Below are positions 50,293 through 61,666 of a DNA stretch of 64,000 nt, piece by piece. The notes beneath the pieces are model-generated. The model was not told where the DNA came from and did not search any database. It saw only the letters and a program-made list of their open reading frames with translations. The stretch lies in the NCBI GenBank assembly GCA_964304625.1, contig OZ199839.1:3224001-3288000 (forward strand), given 5' to 3'. How positions within the stretch are numbered: the stretch's first letter is position 1; each line of letters begins with the position of its first letter. The position numbers and the translations under genes are program-made. Origin of the DNA: Kudoa neothunni. Lineage: Eukaryota > Cnidaria.

Positions 50293-51692
50293 GTCTAATC
50301 AATATGCATCGCATAAGTATTTGTATAAACCAGCCCAAGACATACTCAGTTTCCGAAGAGATGAATTCACACGAAGAACTATGGTCCTGCATTACATTAA
50401 GTTGGCACAATTTTGTATTTAATTTTAATTAATTGCAACAGATTAAATAATTAAATATAAAAAATATGGCTTAAAGATAGCTTAAAATCATAAAAACAGT
50501 TTTTTTGCGGATTTTTTTAAGAATATGGTCAAATGAATTTAATAATTTACGTGAAATTTTGGTAAAAAAACTCCGGTAAAAAGTGGAATTTTCTTATTTT
50601 TCCGCACGTATGGGATCTTCGAATCCGGGGTTATCATTTACTTTTGTGCAATCAATCAAATCCAACTGTTTTTACCTTAAAATATGTTTATATTGGATTG
50701 CAAGAGAGCCATCGGCAACTATGCATTCTCAAAGATTGTATTGGTTTATTATGAGATTCGATAATATTTCCTCATATAATCGATCTTTCAAATTTCATTT
50801 AAAATCCACATTTATTTTTTATCCCGGGTATATAAATCTAAAGTAGTCAGTATTAATTCTTAAATCTTATCATTTAGGAGAGCTACCAGTTTATTTCTTA
50901 CAATAAGTCATCCAATACTTGATGCTAAATCATATTTGTGATATATTCAATCATTATTGTTGCAAAATTTCCTATTTGTAATTGAGTTGACTAGCGATTA
51001 TTTACAATGCACGAGATAAATCAAAATAGAAATTTTTTAATTTTTTGAGAATAAAGCATATATTTAAAACTATGAATACTTTAATATGCGTTGTATAAAT
51101 GAAATTTTGCTCCTTGGGACTTGGATTTTGGTGCGTTATAGAAATTGGTTGTGCTGTATCCATTTAATTATTGTAAACTGACTAATCTCAATAGATAACA
51201 TTCATAGAATGGACTGTTGATAACTTAAAATATGAAATACAGAAATTTATACTGTTCAGAACTAGAAATAATGATCTTTTAATAAAATATGCGTAATAAG
51301 CTTAATTGGCTGTAGTAAACACTGTAAATCAAAATGAATATCGTGACTTAACTAGAGTTCAATCAAATGGAGAATATCGTTAGATTCTAAGAAGATGGGA
51401 TTTCTATTTCTGGATTTAGCGTAGGTTCAAGAAATGTTGTATGGTCATGCTTGTCAGGTAATTAGACCAGTATCTTTCCATATCCAACACAAACAATTGA
51501 ATTATTCCTCGTAACTCTTAAAAGGATATATGAGAATGCCATTTTACTTGTAAAAAATAAATTCAAATACCGGAAGCGAGGATTCCCGTATCTCTGGTAC
51601 TAAATATATGTTTAAGTTAAATGGTACAAAAATAATATAGTAGTTTATATGTAGTTTCCAAATAATTCACTAATAGATTGATCATAAACAAA
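50293..51692. other. Spacer
   Basis: An 87-codon plus frame (50583-50846) has no recognisable domain and no splice context; I do not call it a gene. Confidence 0.35.
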
Positions 51693-53612
51693 TTACTCTT
51701 GATTTGGCTGGGTGGAATTGAACATTAACGATTGATCATGTTGGCTCAAAGTGCTAGTAAATAATAAACTAATGTTAACTTCACAACTGTTACTCGATTG
51801 GGCAATAATTTCGATTATAGCAATATAACTTAGAATATGAATGCACGGAATTGCGGATGAAGGAGGAATCTTCGGCATCACACTATAAATCAAGTTATTA
51901 GTAAAATGTACTAAAAAATGAGCAAAAATACATTATTGTTTTGATCGGTTCCACAAATTGTTGATATCACTCGAAGTTTTACGGCCTGTGAAGTTATCTG
52001 CAAAAAAACTGTGTTTTTTATTTTTAAGATCTATTATGGTACTGTGCAAGGTAGGCAAAAATCGAACATTCTCAGAGAAGTTACTAATTGAAAAATTAAT
52101 TGTTAAAATGATATTGTTAATGTCGTTCGAATTCTGTTCAGGACACGCCATAGAAACACTTATTTACGGAACCAATCGATATCGTAATAACCCTTTTTAT
52201 AGAAGGGTAAAAACACTACAAAGTTAATACTCTGCGTATAACACTTTCTCTCTCCCGATTGAAACTTGCTTTAACATTCAAAATCTTTTAACCACGACGG
52301 AGATTTTCGTGTTCTTTTTCCCGTGCCTTCATTTGCACCACCAAAGTTGCCATAAGTATCTTCTTTATAATTTTCAGCCGGTTTGAGCTTATCGTAATTT
52401 ATTGTTTCCACTCTCCCATCGATATCAACTTTGTAAATCCTTTCATTAATCTTCTTAATAATTGAATAAGGTCCAATCCAGTAATCATCTAATTTATTAT
52501 TTCGAATTTGCTTCATTAACCATNNNNNNNNNNNNNNNNNNNNNNNNNNNNNNNNNNNNNNNNNNNNNNNNNNNNNNNNNNNNNNNNNNNNNNNNNNNNN
52601 NNNNNNNNNNNNNNNNNNNNNNNNNNNNNNNNNNNNNNNNNNNNNNNNNNNNNNNNNNNNNNNNNNNNNNNNNNNNNNNNNNNNNNNNNNNNNNNNNNNN
52701 NNNNNNNNNNNNNNNNNNNNNNNTTTCCGCGAATTGTTGCACATTCTCATCTTCTCGCTGCATCCGATTCACAAAACATTTCATTGCATCATAATGATCA
52801 ATCTCTTGGCCAAATCGTTCCATGATGTAAACTTTAATTTGTTCATATGGCGTATTTTCATCCAGACCCACTGATGAAACCATCGTCCAAACGTTATCAT
52901 CCAATGATAGCAACAACTCAGAACTATATAAGACAACATTCAAGTTTTGTCTTCTCACGGAAAGCTCAAATCTTCTGAACCAATTTTTTGGACAGCTCTT
53001 TCCATCATATAGTTGCGGCCTCGCGATCCTGCTCACTGCGCCATTGTTAATGTCGTTCGAATTCTGTTCAGGACACGCCATAGAAACACTTATTTACGGA
53101 ACCAATCGATATCGTAATAACCCTTTTTATAGAAGGGTAAAAACACTACAAAGTTAATACTCTGCGTATAACAGATATATAATTGTAACTTTCATTATCA
53201 GAGTTGCATAGAGCCATTTTTTCACACACAAGTTCACTTGTAAACAAGCTATTTATAACTTTTTCATATGGGATCAAATTGTAAGCCATATGGTCACACT
53301 TTTTGATAGGTATAATATATATGAAATGAAATTTTAGTTACATTTGATTCGTTTAAGCAATTTCTTTCGGTAATAAATCTTACAAATCGCCCCAAATATT
53401 GTCTCACTTCCGATGATATACTTATATTGGAAGAACTCTGAAAATAAATCATGTAAAAATATATTCAAACGATTAAAACACGTTTATATTTTGATTTATT
53501 ATTGGATTTCCTTGGATAGCGAAAATAAACAAGGGGATGCCTTTATGAAAATAATAAAACCAGAAATAGTCAATCAAGGTTTTTTACGTATTATAACACT
53601 CAAATGAAGCAT
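51693..53612 (-). CDS. Saposin-like secreted protein, copy S4 (intron carries an LTR element)
   Basis: The best-defined copy at the 5' end. ATG at 53612-53610 opens a signal peptide split by an intron (MLHLSVII then IPLFIFAIQGNPIINQN). Then ISISSEVRQYLGRFVRFITE, CLNESNC, AYNLIPYEKVINSLFTSELV, CEKMALC, FCLPCT, ITSQAVKLRVISTIC, CDAEDSSFIRN, YSKLYCYNRNYC, PI, and a tail ending NSTQPNQE, stop 51693-51695. C-x5-C twice and C-x2-C once give the saposin-like pattern. The intron between CEKMALC and CLPCT (52084-53189) would be about 42 nt but has received an LTR retrotransposon. Both splice sites of that intron remain, so the gene may still work if the element is spliced out. Other introns 38-50 nt. 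Confidence 0.75.
52115..52243 (-). repeat. 3' LTR (129 bp)
   Basis: Identical by eye to 53045-53173; starts TGTTA, ends TAACA. Confidence 0.9.
52524..52723. other. Assembly gap (200 N)
   Basis: Exactly 200 undetermined bases, the usual placeholder for a scaffold gap of unknown real length, inside the LTR retrotransposon. Confidence 0.95.
53045..53173 (-). repeat. 5' LTR (129 bp)
   Basis: Identical by eye to 52115-52243; on the minus strand it contains the first codons of the gag-like frame. Confidence 0.9.
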
Positions 53613-55274
53613 TCTAGATTTTACTTACCACTATGTGTATTTAAATATAGATAAAAAATTCGTTTATATATTTACGCACATTCAACGATGCATTATAATC
53701 TGTTTTTTATATCTTATAGAGCGTAATTGTAATTCTATAGGTTTTAGCGAGTACATATAGCATCAATTCAATTTCTTTTCAAATTTAAGGTGGGATTCTA
53801 TTAGAGTAACAAGAGATATAAGTTATCTCTAGATAAAATCAAATTGTAGCTCAATTTTGTTATCTTACATCTTTTCATCTATGTAATAAATTATCAAGTT
53901 GGTCAATAATACCCTGGTCAAAAATCATATTAAACTTTTTATTTATCATTGTTCTAAATTAAATTAAAAATATAAATTGTATACGTTAATTCGTGGCTAA
54001 TTTTAGTTTCAATAATATTCAGCTATTTATTTGCATGGATTATTTTATTAAAACAAACAAATTATTTAATGGTTTCTTATGATAATTGCCAAGAATATAA
54101 ACAAAAGTAGCGTAAGTATTTTCGACACAATTATTCAAATTAAGTATTTTATTTAATTAAATTTTATTATTTCTTTTAATAATTTTATATTATTTTATTA
54201 AAAGTTTAGATAAAAATAATTGTAATTATATTAAAATCATTAATAAAACGATAAACACCAATCCTTTACAAAGAATAGTCCTTATCGCTTATATCATTCA
54301 ACACCTATAATGAATAGCAAAAAATATAAAAATTATCATCTAACCATAAAACATTCTTATAATAATGAATTAAACTTAGTTATATTAATTTTTGTTGTTT
54401 GATATCCATGATTTTGTAACAATCATGATTAGAATTATATCGAAGATCGTGTAATCAAATCAACCTAATTTTGATAATGCTATCAATACGTGCCATTGTT
54501 TTCACGGGATTGTTTACTTATTCCTTGTTCTAAAGATTATTTGAGAGTAGTCGTTATCCGGTGTGATATCTTCGAAAAAGCATCCCCGAAAATTATTTCA
54601 ATGTATGTCATTTTATCCAAATTATGTCAGGATAATATGGAGTCATCCTAAATTTGCATGTTGTCTCTCTGCATTAAATATTTGGTAAATCTATACCAAG
54701 AATAGCTTAAATTCTGAAAAAAATTTATCTTTATAATAAAAAGCTATTTTGCGCAATTATTCAATATATAATTTTTCACCCTATAAATGGCTATGGTTTA
54801 GCAAATAAATTTGAAGTAATGTGCAGTTCATTTATGAGAATAATTTTATTTTATTGATAAATCCCGATTACAGAATTGATTACATATGTCAATACTTATA
54901 AATAAATTATTAACATAATATATCACCAAGCAATAAGTCATTAAAATATTATATTTATTATGAGTTGATAATAACTATAATAAAAGCAATTGGAAGAGGT
55001 GAAATCAAAGATATATGGAAGATAACATTAAAGAAGAAAGTTGATGGATTTACATCATTAAAGTTTCCATTTTTGAATCTACGGTAGACCCAAAAAATCC
55101 TCTATGGTTAAATAAGAGACGAAGAACTGCCAGAATTCAATCAAATTTGAAAGAAAGCTTTCCGACACTTCCGAATAACCTTAAAATATTATAATTGTAA
55201 GCACTAATATAAATACAAAATTACTGGAGTTACTTTTAAAGGGGTCACGTTGGTTTCTTTTACTAAATGCATTA
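53613..55274. other. AT-rich spacer with one coding-looking patch
   Basis: At about 55050-55192 (+) a frame is open for some 45 codons with charged, non-repetitive text (WLNKRRRTARIQSNLKESFP) ending in TAA. Possibly a last exon of an unknown gene. Nothing else seen. Confidence 0.3.
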
Positions 55275-55278
55275 TTAA

Positions 55279-56285
55279 CCCTCTAACGAATTTGGGGTCT
55301 TTTGGACCCAGGGTAGTTTTTAATTGATTATAATATGTTTCTAATTCTTCCAAAACATTTGAAATTCATGTTATTTCCGTTAAACAACGATACTTAAAAC
55401 TTATCAAACTTTGAAAATAAATTAACAAAATTTCGCATAGAAATAAAAAATTACACTCCAACGAACTTGGGATCTTCTGGGCCCAGGTTTTTATATTACG
55501 ATAGTTAACAAAAAATATTTCAAAATATTTCACGAACTTTGAGAAATTTCTACAAATGGAACTTTGAGAAAAATGAGATTCATTGGGTCAGTTAATCCTC
55601 CTGAAGTCAATTCGGCAAGCTAATATAACACTTCGTACAAACTCGCTGAACGATAAATCAAGTGTGATAGATGTTCCATGTTTAGAGTGCAAATTCTTGG
55701 GCTTTTAATCAATTTTGAATGTGTAAATTAAACAGTATAATATTTATTATGTTTCTAATAATCATTACTTATTAACAATCAAAGGATCGGAGTGTAACTA
55801 AAACACCCGATTCATATTGTTCCTAAGAAATCGAAATAATGGAATCAAACTTTAAGAAAATATTATGCAAAGTTTTACTCGTCATAATAATAAATAATAA
55901 ACACTCGATTGATTAAGTGTGAGGATATTTTGGCCGATTTTATTATTCGAGTAAGTATAATCGATGTTCAAAATAAGAATCTACTGGCTTCGATATTCCA
56001 AATTTTATTGTTTCTGTTATGTCTATTTCTTACTCTATAGTATGAAAGATTGTTGATTTATTTAAACGAAGATTTACGAAACGTTATATAAGCCTACCGA
56101 ATAGGATTTTGTAGGATTAACTAGCTCAATGAATCACATTTTTCTCAAAGTTCCATCGGTAAAAATTTCTTAAAGTTCGTGTAACGGTTTGAAATATTTT
56201 TTTATTAACTATCGTAAAATAAAAACCTGAGGTCAAAAGATCCTAAATTCGTTCGAGCGTAGTTGTTTTTATGATCCTTAGAGGG
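55279..56285. mobile_element. Non-autonomous piggyBac-type element, copy 2
   Basis: TTAA on both sides (55275-55278, 56286-56289); ends CCCTCTAACGAA and (inverted) CCCTCTAAGGATC. Same family as 23240-24911, inverted relative to it, but without the hAT insertion. 1007 bp, no transposase. Internal copies of the end motif near 55455 and 56240 form a second, inner inverted pair. Confidence 0.8.
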
Positions 56286-56368
56286 TTAATAAATTATTTA
56301 CTAAATAGAGTAATGTGCGAATTTAGTTCTATCAGTTTCAAAGTTGCCGAATAGAAAATTTTAGTTTA

Positions 56369-57270
56369 TTACTTTTCTTTGGATTTGGATGATGATAACA
56401 ATATAGACCTTTCTTGCTCATTAAGAGTCCTACTTAATTATCACCAATAATAAAAAACAAGAATATCACTCTGATGGACAAAAAGTTCGATTATAACAAT
56501 AAATCTTAGAATATGAGCCCACAATATCTAAAGTATGTGATAATATTTTTTGAACACTATAAATAGATAGTATAATAAATTGAGTGATATTTGATAAATT
56601 AATACGTTTCGTCTATACATTGACTCACACAGAGTTGATATTACGCGTTTTTTTATAGCTTGGGAGGTTATCTGAAAAGTTATATCTGGAACAAATTATA
56701 CAAATCAACCATCTTACTGTGCATGGTATACAATTATAGTACGATCTTAAAGTGGTTACTAGAAAATATATTAATAATAATCAGTTATATAAATTATAAG
56801 TAAACTTTGGTTATTGGCATTGCATAAGGCCATTTTTTCGCACACCAAGTTCACTCGTAAACAAGTTATTAATTACTCTTCCTCGAATCGAATCAAATTA
56901 TAAGGACCCTCACCGCACTTTAAATTGATTATCTCTTGATAAATAAAAAAGTAACTTACTGGTATATCAGAAGGATATAAACAATTTCCTTCTGTAATAT
57001 ATTTCACAAACAGTATCAAATAATTTCTTAAATCGGATGATATAGTTATGTTGGATAATCGATACTAAAAAATATAGACCAGATTATTTATCCAAGGGAA
57101 TACTTGTATATTTTGGTCTTGTAATGGATGACCTTTGGTGACGAAAATAAACAAATATACAACTTAATAAATATACAAAAAATATAATATAGGTATTTCA
57201 AATAGTTACGTGATATAACACTTAGACGAAATATCTCATTCCGACCCTCGATTTTATTCATTTTCAATCA
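56369..57270 (-). pseudogene. Saposin-like gene copy S5, apparently decayed
   Basis: The exon plan of S2-S6 is recognisable: NITISSDLRNYLILFVKYIT, PYNLIRFEE, VCEKMALC, NCIPCT, ITSQAIKKRVISTLC, YSKIYCYNRTFC, and a last exon ending SKSKEK with stop 56369-56371. In contrast to the other copies the reading frame is disturbed in two exons and the signal exon has no in-frame Met that I can find, about three breaks in all. Splice sites are still good (GTAAGT, TTTTAG), so decay looks recent, or some breaks are sequencing errors. Confidence 0.6.
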
Positions 57271-59073
57271 ATAATGCTAATAATTATTATCTATCCGTGT
57301 TGATTCAACAGTTTTTTCTAATATATGAGATACTAAAAATCAGTTGTGATTATTATTTCACTTTATCTATAAACAAAAGCGAATAATGCTGACTCAGATT
57401 TTTCAGTTATCATTCGCTTAGTTGATGTATTGAGAGATACGCGTTATCTACAGAAATAATATTTAATTTTGATTATGATTGGTTATGTTTTTTTATTTTA
57501 TAAAACGAATTATGACCCATAACGCACTACTAAAATATACTTGTTACGATAACATAAAACCTATAGTTATTTGAAATATATTTTAATTGCTAAAAGAAAT
57601 AATATCAGAACATAAGCGCCGCATAAATTTAAGAATTTCTTCATTTTCGATTGCGTGGAATCTCATTTTATGAAAAACACGATCATAAAAAGTCTAGTAT
57701 AGAGCAATGTTTCCCAGCCTTTTTTCTATCGCGCCCACTTTTTCAAATGTATTGATTTTTTAGTTTAAACTGCTTATAATTTTGAATCAATCTTCATGTC
57801 GTATTAAAATTAGAAAATGACTAATATATATTTCTTTTTCACTAGAATGGGAATTAAAATATATTCGATCAGATCTAATTTAATTCATAGGTGGACCTTA
57901 AAAATTAACATTTTTACTTCTTCAGTTAGCCAAAAACCGCGTTAAGGGAAACTTGTAGTAATCCGACCCGCATCAGGCAAAACTTTTCTGTATTCGAGGC
58001 TTATAAACCGAAATTAAATAATTAATATCGACAATTAATCAATATTATTTTCGGATAAGCCAAAAAAAGAGGGGATGACGGTTATAAATGTGACAACATT
58101 GAAATTATAACCATTCCGATTCTATTGAGCAAAAATCATGTTAAACGTTTTTATATTTTTTATATAAATTAATCAATGCTTTTGTATTGTTTTAGGATAT
58201 TCAAATTTGCTTAAAAATAAACAAGATCAAAAATCGAAGTATTGGTTTCAATGTGCGACACATTGCCCAATTATCTCACCATTATCCATGTCACATCAAT
58301 GCCCAGGATTTTCCACATCCTACAAGATCCATTCATTAAACACTCAAAGTTTCCATGCCTCATCAAAAATTTTCAACGCCCCCACGCTGGGACCCACTGG
58401 TATAAAGTATATTCTATTGTTCCTATTTAAAAATATTAATAAATTTTTTATATTAGCCAGATTTATTATACAAGGATATATGCTACATAAGGAAATAAAA
58501 AATACCCAACAAAACTAAACTTGATTTAGCAAAGAAGCTATAATTTGTTCCTTTTAAAGATAAATAAAATCCCTTATTGATAACTATTTTGAAAATTTTT
58601 TGTCTTTATTATAAATTTGTGCGTGTGCATGAATCGAATTTCTAAAAATCTGTCAAATATTAAGCAAGGCATTAATTAATTCCACTTTAATATGAAGTTA
58701 TGAAAATAAAAAAGAACAAGTATTATAATGACGAGAAAACTTTTTATTGTATAGACAAATTCAAATAGCGAATTTTTAGAGTTTTTTTATATATTTTGAT
58801 TTAAAGTCGATTTAACATATCATATAAGGTTAAACCATTGAGTGTTTCTGTCCAGCACCCTTTTAGATTCGAATAGTTGTTGATATTTTGAGTCAATATG
58901 TCTAATTAAATCAGGAATAAACGTAGTTTATCATATAAATAAAATTCTCTCATACCTTCTAAAGGAATTTGTTGGTTTTCATTACTAAAATTTAATTTAT
59001 TCTTGCAATAAATATTTCGTAAAAATGTTATGAACAAGAATATTAATGAATTTAACGAAATTGATGGATTTTT
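57271..59073. other. Spacer with a hAT-like end and a candidate exon
   Basis: At about 57705 AGCAATGTTTCCCAGCC followed by a GC-rich stretch resembles a hAT element end; no partner end found. At 58196-58518 (+), after a TTTTAG acceptor, two frames are open across a GTATAA..TATTAG intron; one reads VSMCDTLPNYLTIIHVTSMP, the other is the 103-codon frame from 58207. I cannot tell which, if either, is real. Confidence 0.3.
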
Positions 59074-59853
59074 TTACTTTTGATTGGCTGAGGATCGTTG
59101 TACAAACGATCGTTCTTCTTGAGTAAGAGTTCTAGCAAATTTAAACTTAGTTGAATATCCTAAAACAAATACTCTATTGGACAAAATCCATCCTTGTAAC
59201 AAAATATTTTAGCGTAGGTGTCTGCAATATAACGAACAAATGATGGGTTCAGATTTGAGCACTATAAAACCTCAAAATCTTTATTTTATAGTTAAAATTT
59301 ACACTGTTTCCTGCAGACGCACCAAGATTAGAAATTATCTTTAATTTTATTGCCTGAGAAATCACCTGTTGAATAAATGTTATAAATTAAAACATTTTCG
59401 ACCTATATACTGTGCATGGCATGCAATGAGTAAATGGAGTAAGTGAAATTACTAAAGAAAATAGCATGATAGAATAACTTGATACTTTATTTTACTCTCG
59501 CGTTGAGAATTGCATGTGGCCATTTTCTCACATATCATATCGCTGGTGAACAAACTGTTCATTACTCTCTCGAATGGAACCAAATTGTATGAGTCCCGAT
59601 TGCACTTAATATGATTAATGTTAGGGATTCAATAATAAATTTCACTCACACTTGAAATATCCAGGCAGCTTTCGTCAATAACATATTGTACAACGAGTTC
59701 CAAGTATGGTTTTACATCAGAATGAATAGAAATACTGACGGGCTCTCGCTAAAAAATTTAACACTATATTATCTAGGTTATAATAGCTTGTACAGCTCGA
59801 GCTGGTAGAGGACTATTGTAGCTAATGGGAGCAAACAAAAGAGTGACTGACAT
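59074..59853 (-). CDS. Saposin-like secreted protein, copy S6
   Basis: ATG at 59853-59851 with a short hydrophobic lead (MSVTLLFAPISYNSPLPARA), then VSISIHSDVKPYLELVVQYV, CLDISSC, YNLVPFERVMNSLFTSDMI, CEKMATC, THCMPCT, VISQAIKLKIISNLG, CSNLNPSFVRYIADTYAKIF, CYKDGFC, PIE and TLTQEERSFVQRSSANQK, stop 59074-59076. Six introns, about 40-65 nt, at the same places and phases as in S2-S4. Cysteines: the first half has C-x5-C-x~22-C-x5-C; the second opens with C-x2-C and closes with C-x5-C but lacks the middle Cys after VIS that the other copies keep. Saposin-like, probably secreted. Confidence 0.72.
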
Positions 59854-61218
59854 ACAAAATAATTATATAACAATTAAAATAAATAACTAAATTACACAAT
59901 ATAACACACGAATGGATCATTGAAAATTTCTTGGCTGATATTAGTTGATATTATTGCAGATAATTTACCAGACAAACGTTTCGTCTTTTATAGTTGGTTT
60001 TAACAAACAGAGCATTAAATGTTGAATAATATGATTAATTGAGTATATCCGTCAATACAAAATTTAATGGCTATTCGATATAATAAATATTAATTATTTC
60101 ATGCGTGATGGATAAATAAATGATAAATATTATCTTTTTACAGATGGTTAATTTAATTAGAAATGATTGACGATAAACAGATCACTTCACATAATTTTTC
60201 CAATAATTTTATTTTAAAAACGTTTATAATCCACAAAAACAAACATGGAATATTCTTTTACTATATATGTAAATTTATCGTGCCTAAAAAGGGTGATATT
60301 ATGGAATATTTAGTCAAATTTAAAATATAAACTTTGAGTTTAAAATAAACCAGCGCAAACTGCTCAGCTTCTCACGGGATAAGGAACATTTTAGGAAGTG
60401 GATATTCCTATGAGACCGTGTAATCCCTTCTCAGGACCGTCTATTCTTACGACAATAGATATCTATTTTTCTACTTTAGGTATTTCAAATATGAATTTAA
60501 AAACACGTGATTACATTTTATTCCTATTGGATTTTTAATTTTAACAAAATAATGTTTTAGTTATCTTAGTTCGTAAGTTATTGGCATTATCCCTTCCTTT
60601 CAACCATCTATTAAGACTAAAAATCAATCGTTTTTCTATTTTTGGCAGTTTGGGCTTATTTAAATCTATAGTTTATTCTAATTGTGATAACGTATCTTTA
60701 TTTGCATCCGAGCCCATTGGTCCACGTGCCAATGCTACGGCTTCATCTGATTATTGAGTGCCTACGTCTAATTTTAGTGCTTGTAGAACTACAATGTTAT
60801 TAAAAAAGTTGATTTTTTTTAGTAATAATATAAACTGTTCTATTGGTTTAAATTTTTTTCACCTTTCTTAGAAATTAATCCCACCCGTTATGTTATGGCA
60901 TGTGAAAACATGACGCGTGTACTCATGTACTGACGGGTTCCAATTTGGGCCACAGTTGAGATTGATTATAAATGCGATCAACTATTTAGAAAATAACGTG
61001 ATAAAATTTTAAGGAATTTATAAATATGAATTAACCAAATCTATATATCTCCTGTAACTTTAAATGCAGATACATGACCAAGATAAACTAATCCATTTTG
61101 ACCAATATGGTTGTCACAGCACAAGTTTCAACACCAACGTTTCCATTAAAATCATATCTATTAAACCTGAGGCTTAATTTTACTACAAACGTAATTCGTA
61201 TGTGAAATATTAATTTTA
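59854..61218. other. Spacer with coding-looking minus-strand fragments
   Basis: Between 60.68 and 61.17 kb the minus strand has several short open pieces with protein-like text: NRYDFNGNVGVETCAV and, in another frame, NHIGQNGLVYLGHVSAFKVT (61.05-61.16 kb); NLNCGPNWNPSVHEYT or, in another frame, AQIGTRQYMSTRVMFS (60.9 kb); and SDEAVALARGPMGSDANKD ending in TAA (60.68-60.74 kb). Acceptor sites precede some of them. They may be exons of one unrecognised gene or of a decayed one; I could not find a consistent splice. Confidence 0.3.
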
Positions 61219-61666
61219 GGGTAATGGAGGAGTATCAAGCTCCAAAAATTCAAATCTTCCCGTGCTCGCACATTCCCGATTTTTTTATAATGAATTTAAC
61301 ACATTTTTAAAATATTTAATGATCACAAATCAGATCAAAATTTTTATTCTAAGGAGTTGCAAAAAATCACGCTTCGGTAACAATCGGGCATCGCGCAACG
61401 TGACTCGTATGCCTATTCCTTACCTTTTTCAGCCTAATTCACCATAAATAATTAATGCAATTTATATTTTTAAGATTTATAATATTATAAATATGTTCTC
61501 ACGTTTAAAAAATCATGTAAGATAGGAGATATTTTATTTAGCGGTGTTTTGAGTTTTCGATGATTACAGATTTGATAGTAACTGTTATATGTATATGTAT
61601 ATCTCACGTTAAATTTAAAAATTTATACGTATAAGTAATTTAATCCAATTAACAAAGGATATCTTT

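Larger units (their letters stand above)
52115..53173 (-). mobile_element. LTR retrotransposon, Ty3/Gypsy type, young insertion
   Basis: Two 129-bp direct repeats, each TGTTA...TAACA, read as identical and enclose the element; the host bases GATAT are duplicated on both sides (52110-52114, 53174-53178). On the minus strand a gag-like frame begins inside the 5' LTR (MACPEQNSNDINN), and near the 3' LTR lies an integrase C-terminal region (DDYWIGPYSIIKKIN, DKLKPAE), which fits Ty3/Gypsy. A run of N covers the centre, so most of the element cannot be judged; the visible ends look whole. Identical LTRs imply a very recent insertion, into an intron of the host saposin-like gene S4. Confidence 0.85.

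Noticed and set aside
50583-50846. 87-codon plus frame as a gene
   Set aside because: No domain, no splice context, no paralogue in the window.
51933-52151. Minus frame starting MACPEQNSND as a second gag gene
   Set aside because: The start lies in the 3' LTR and the rest is intron and exon sequence of S4; it is a chance fusion frame.
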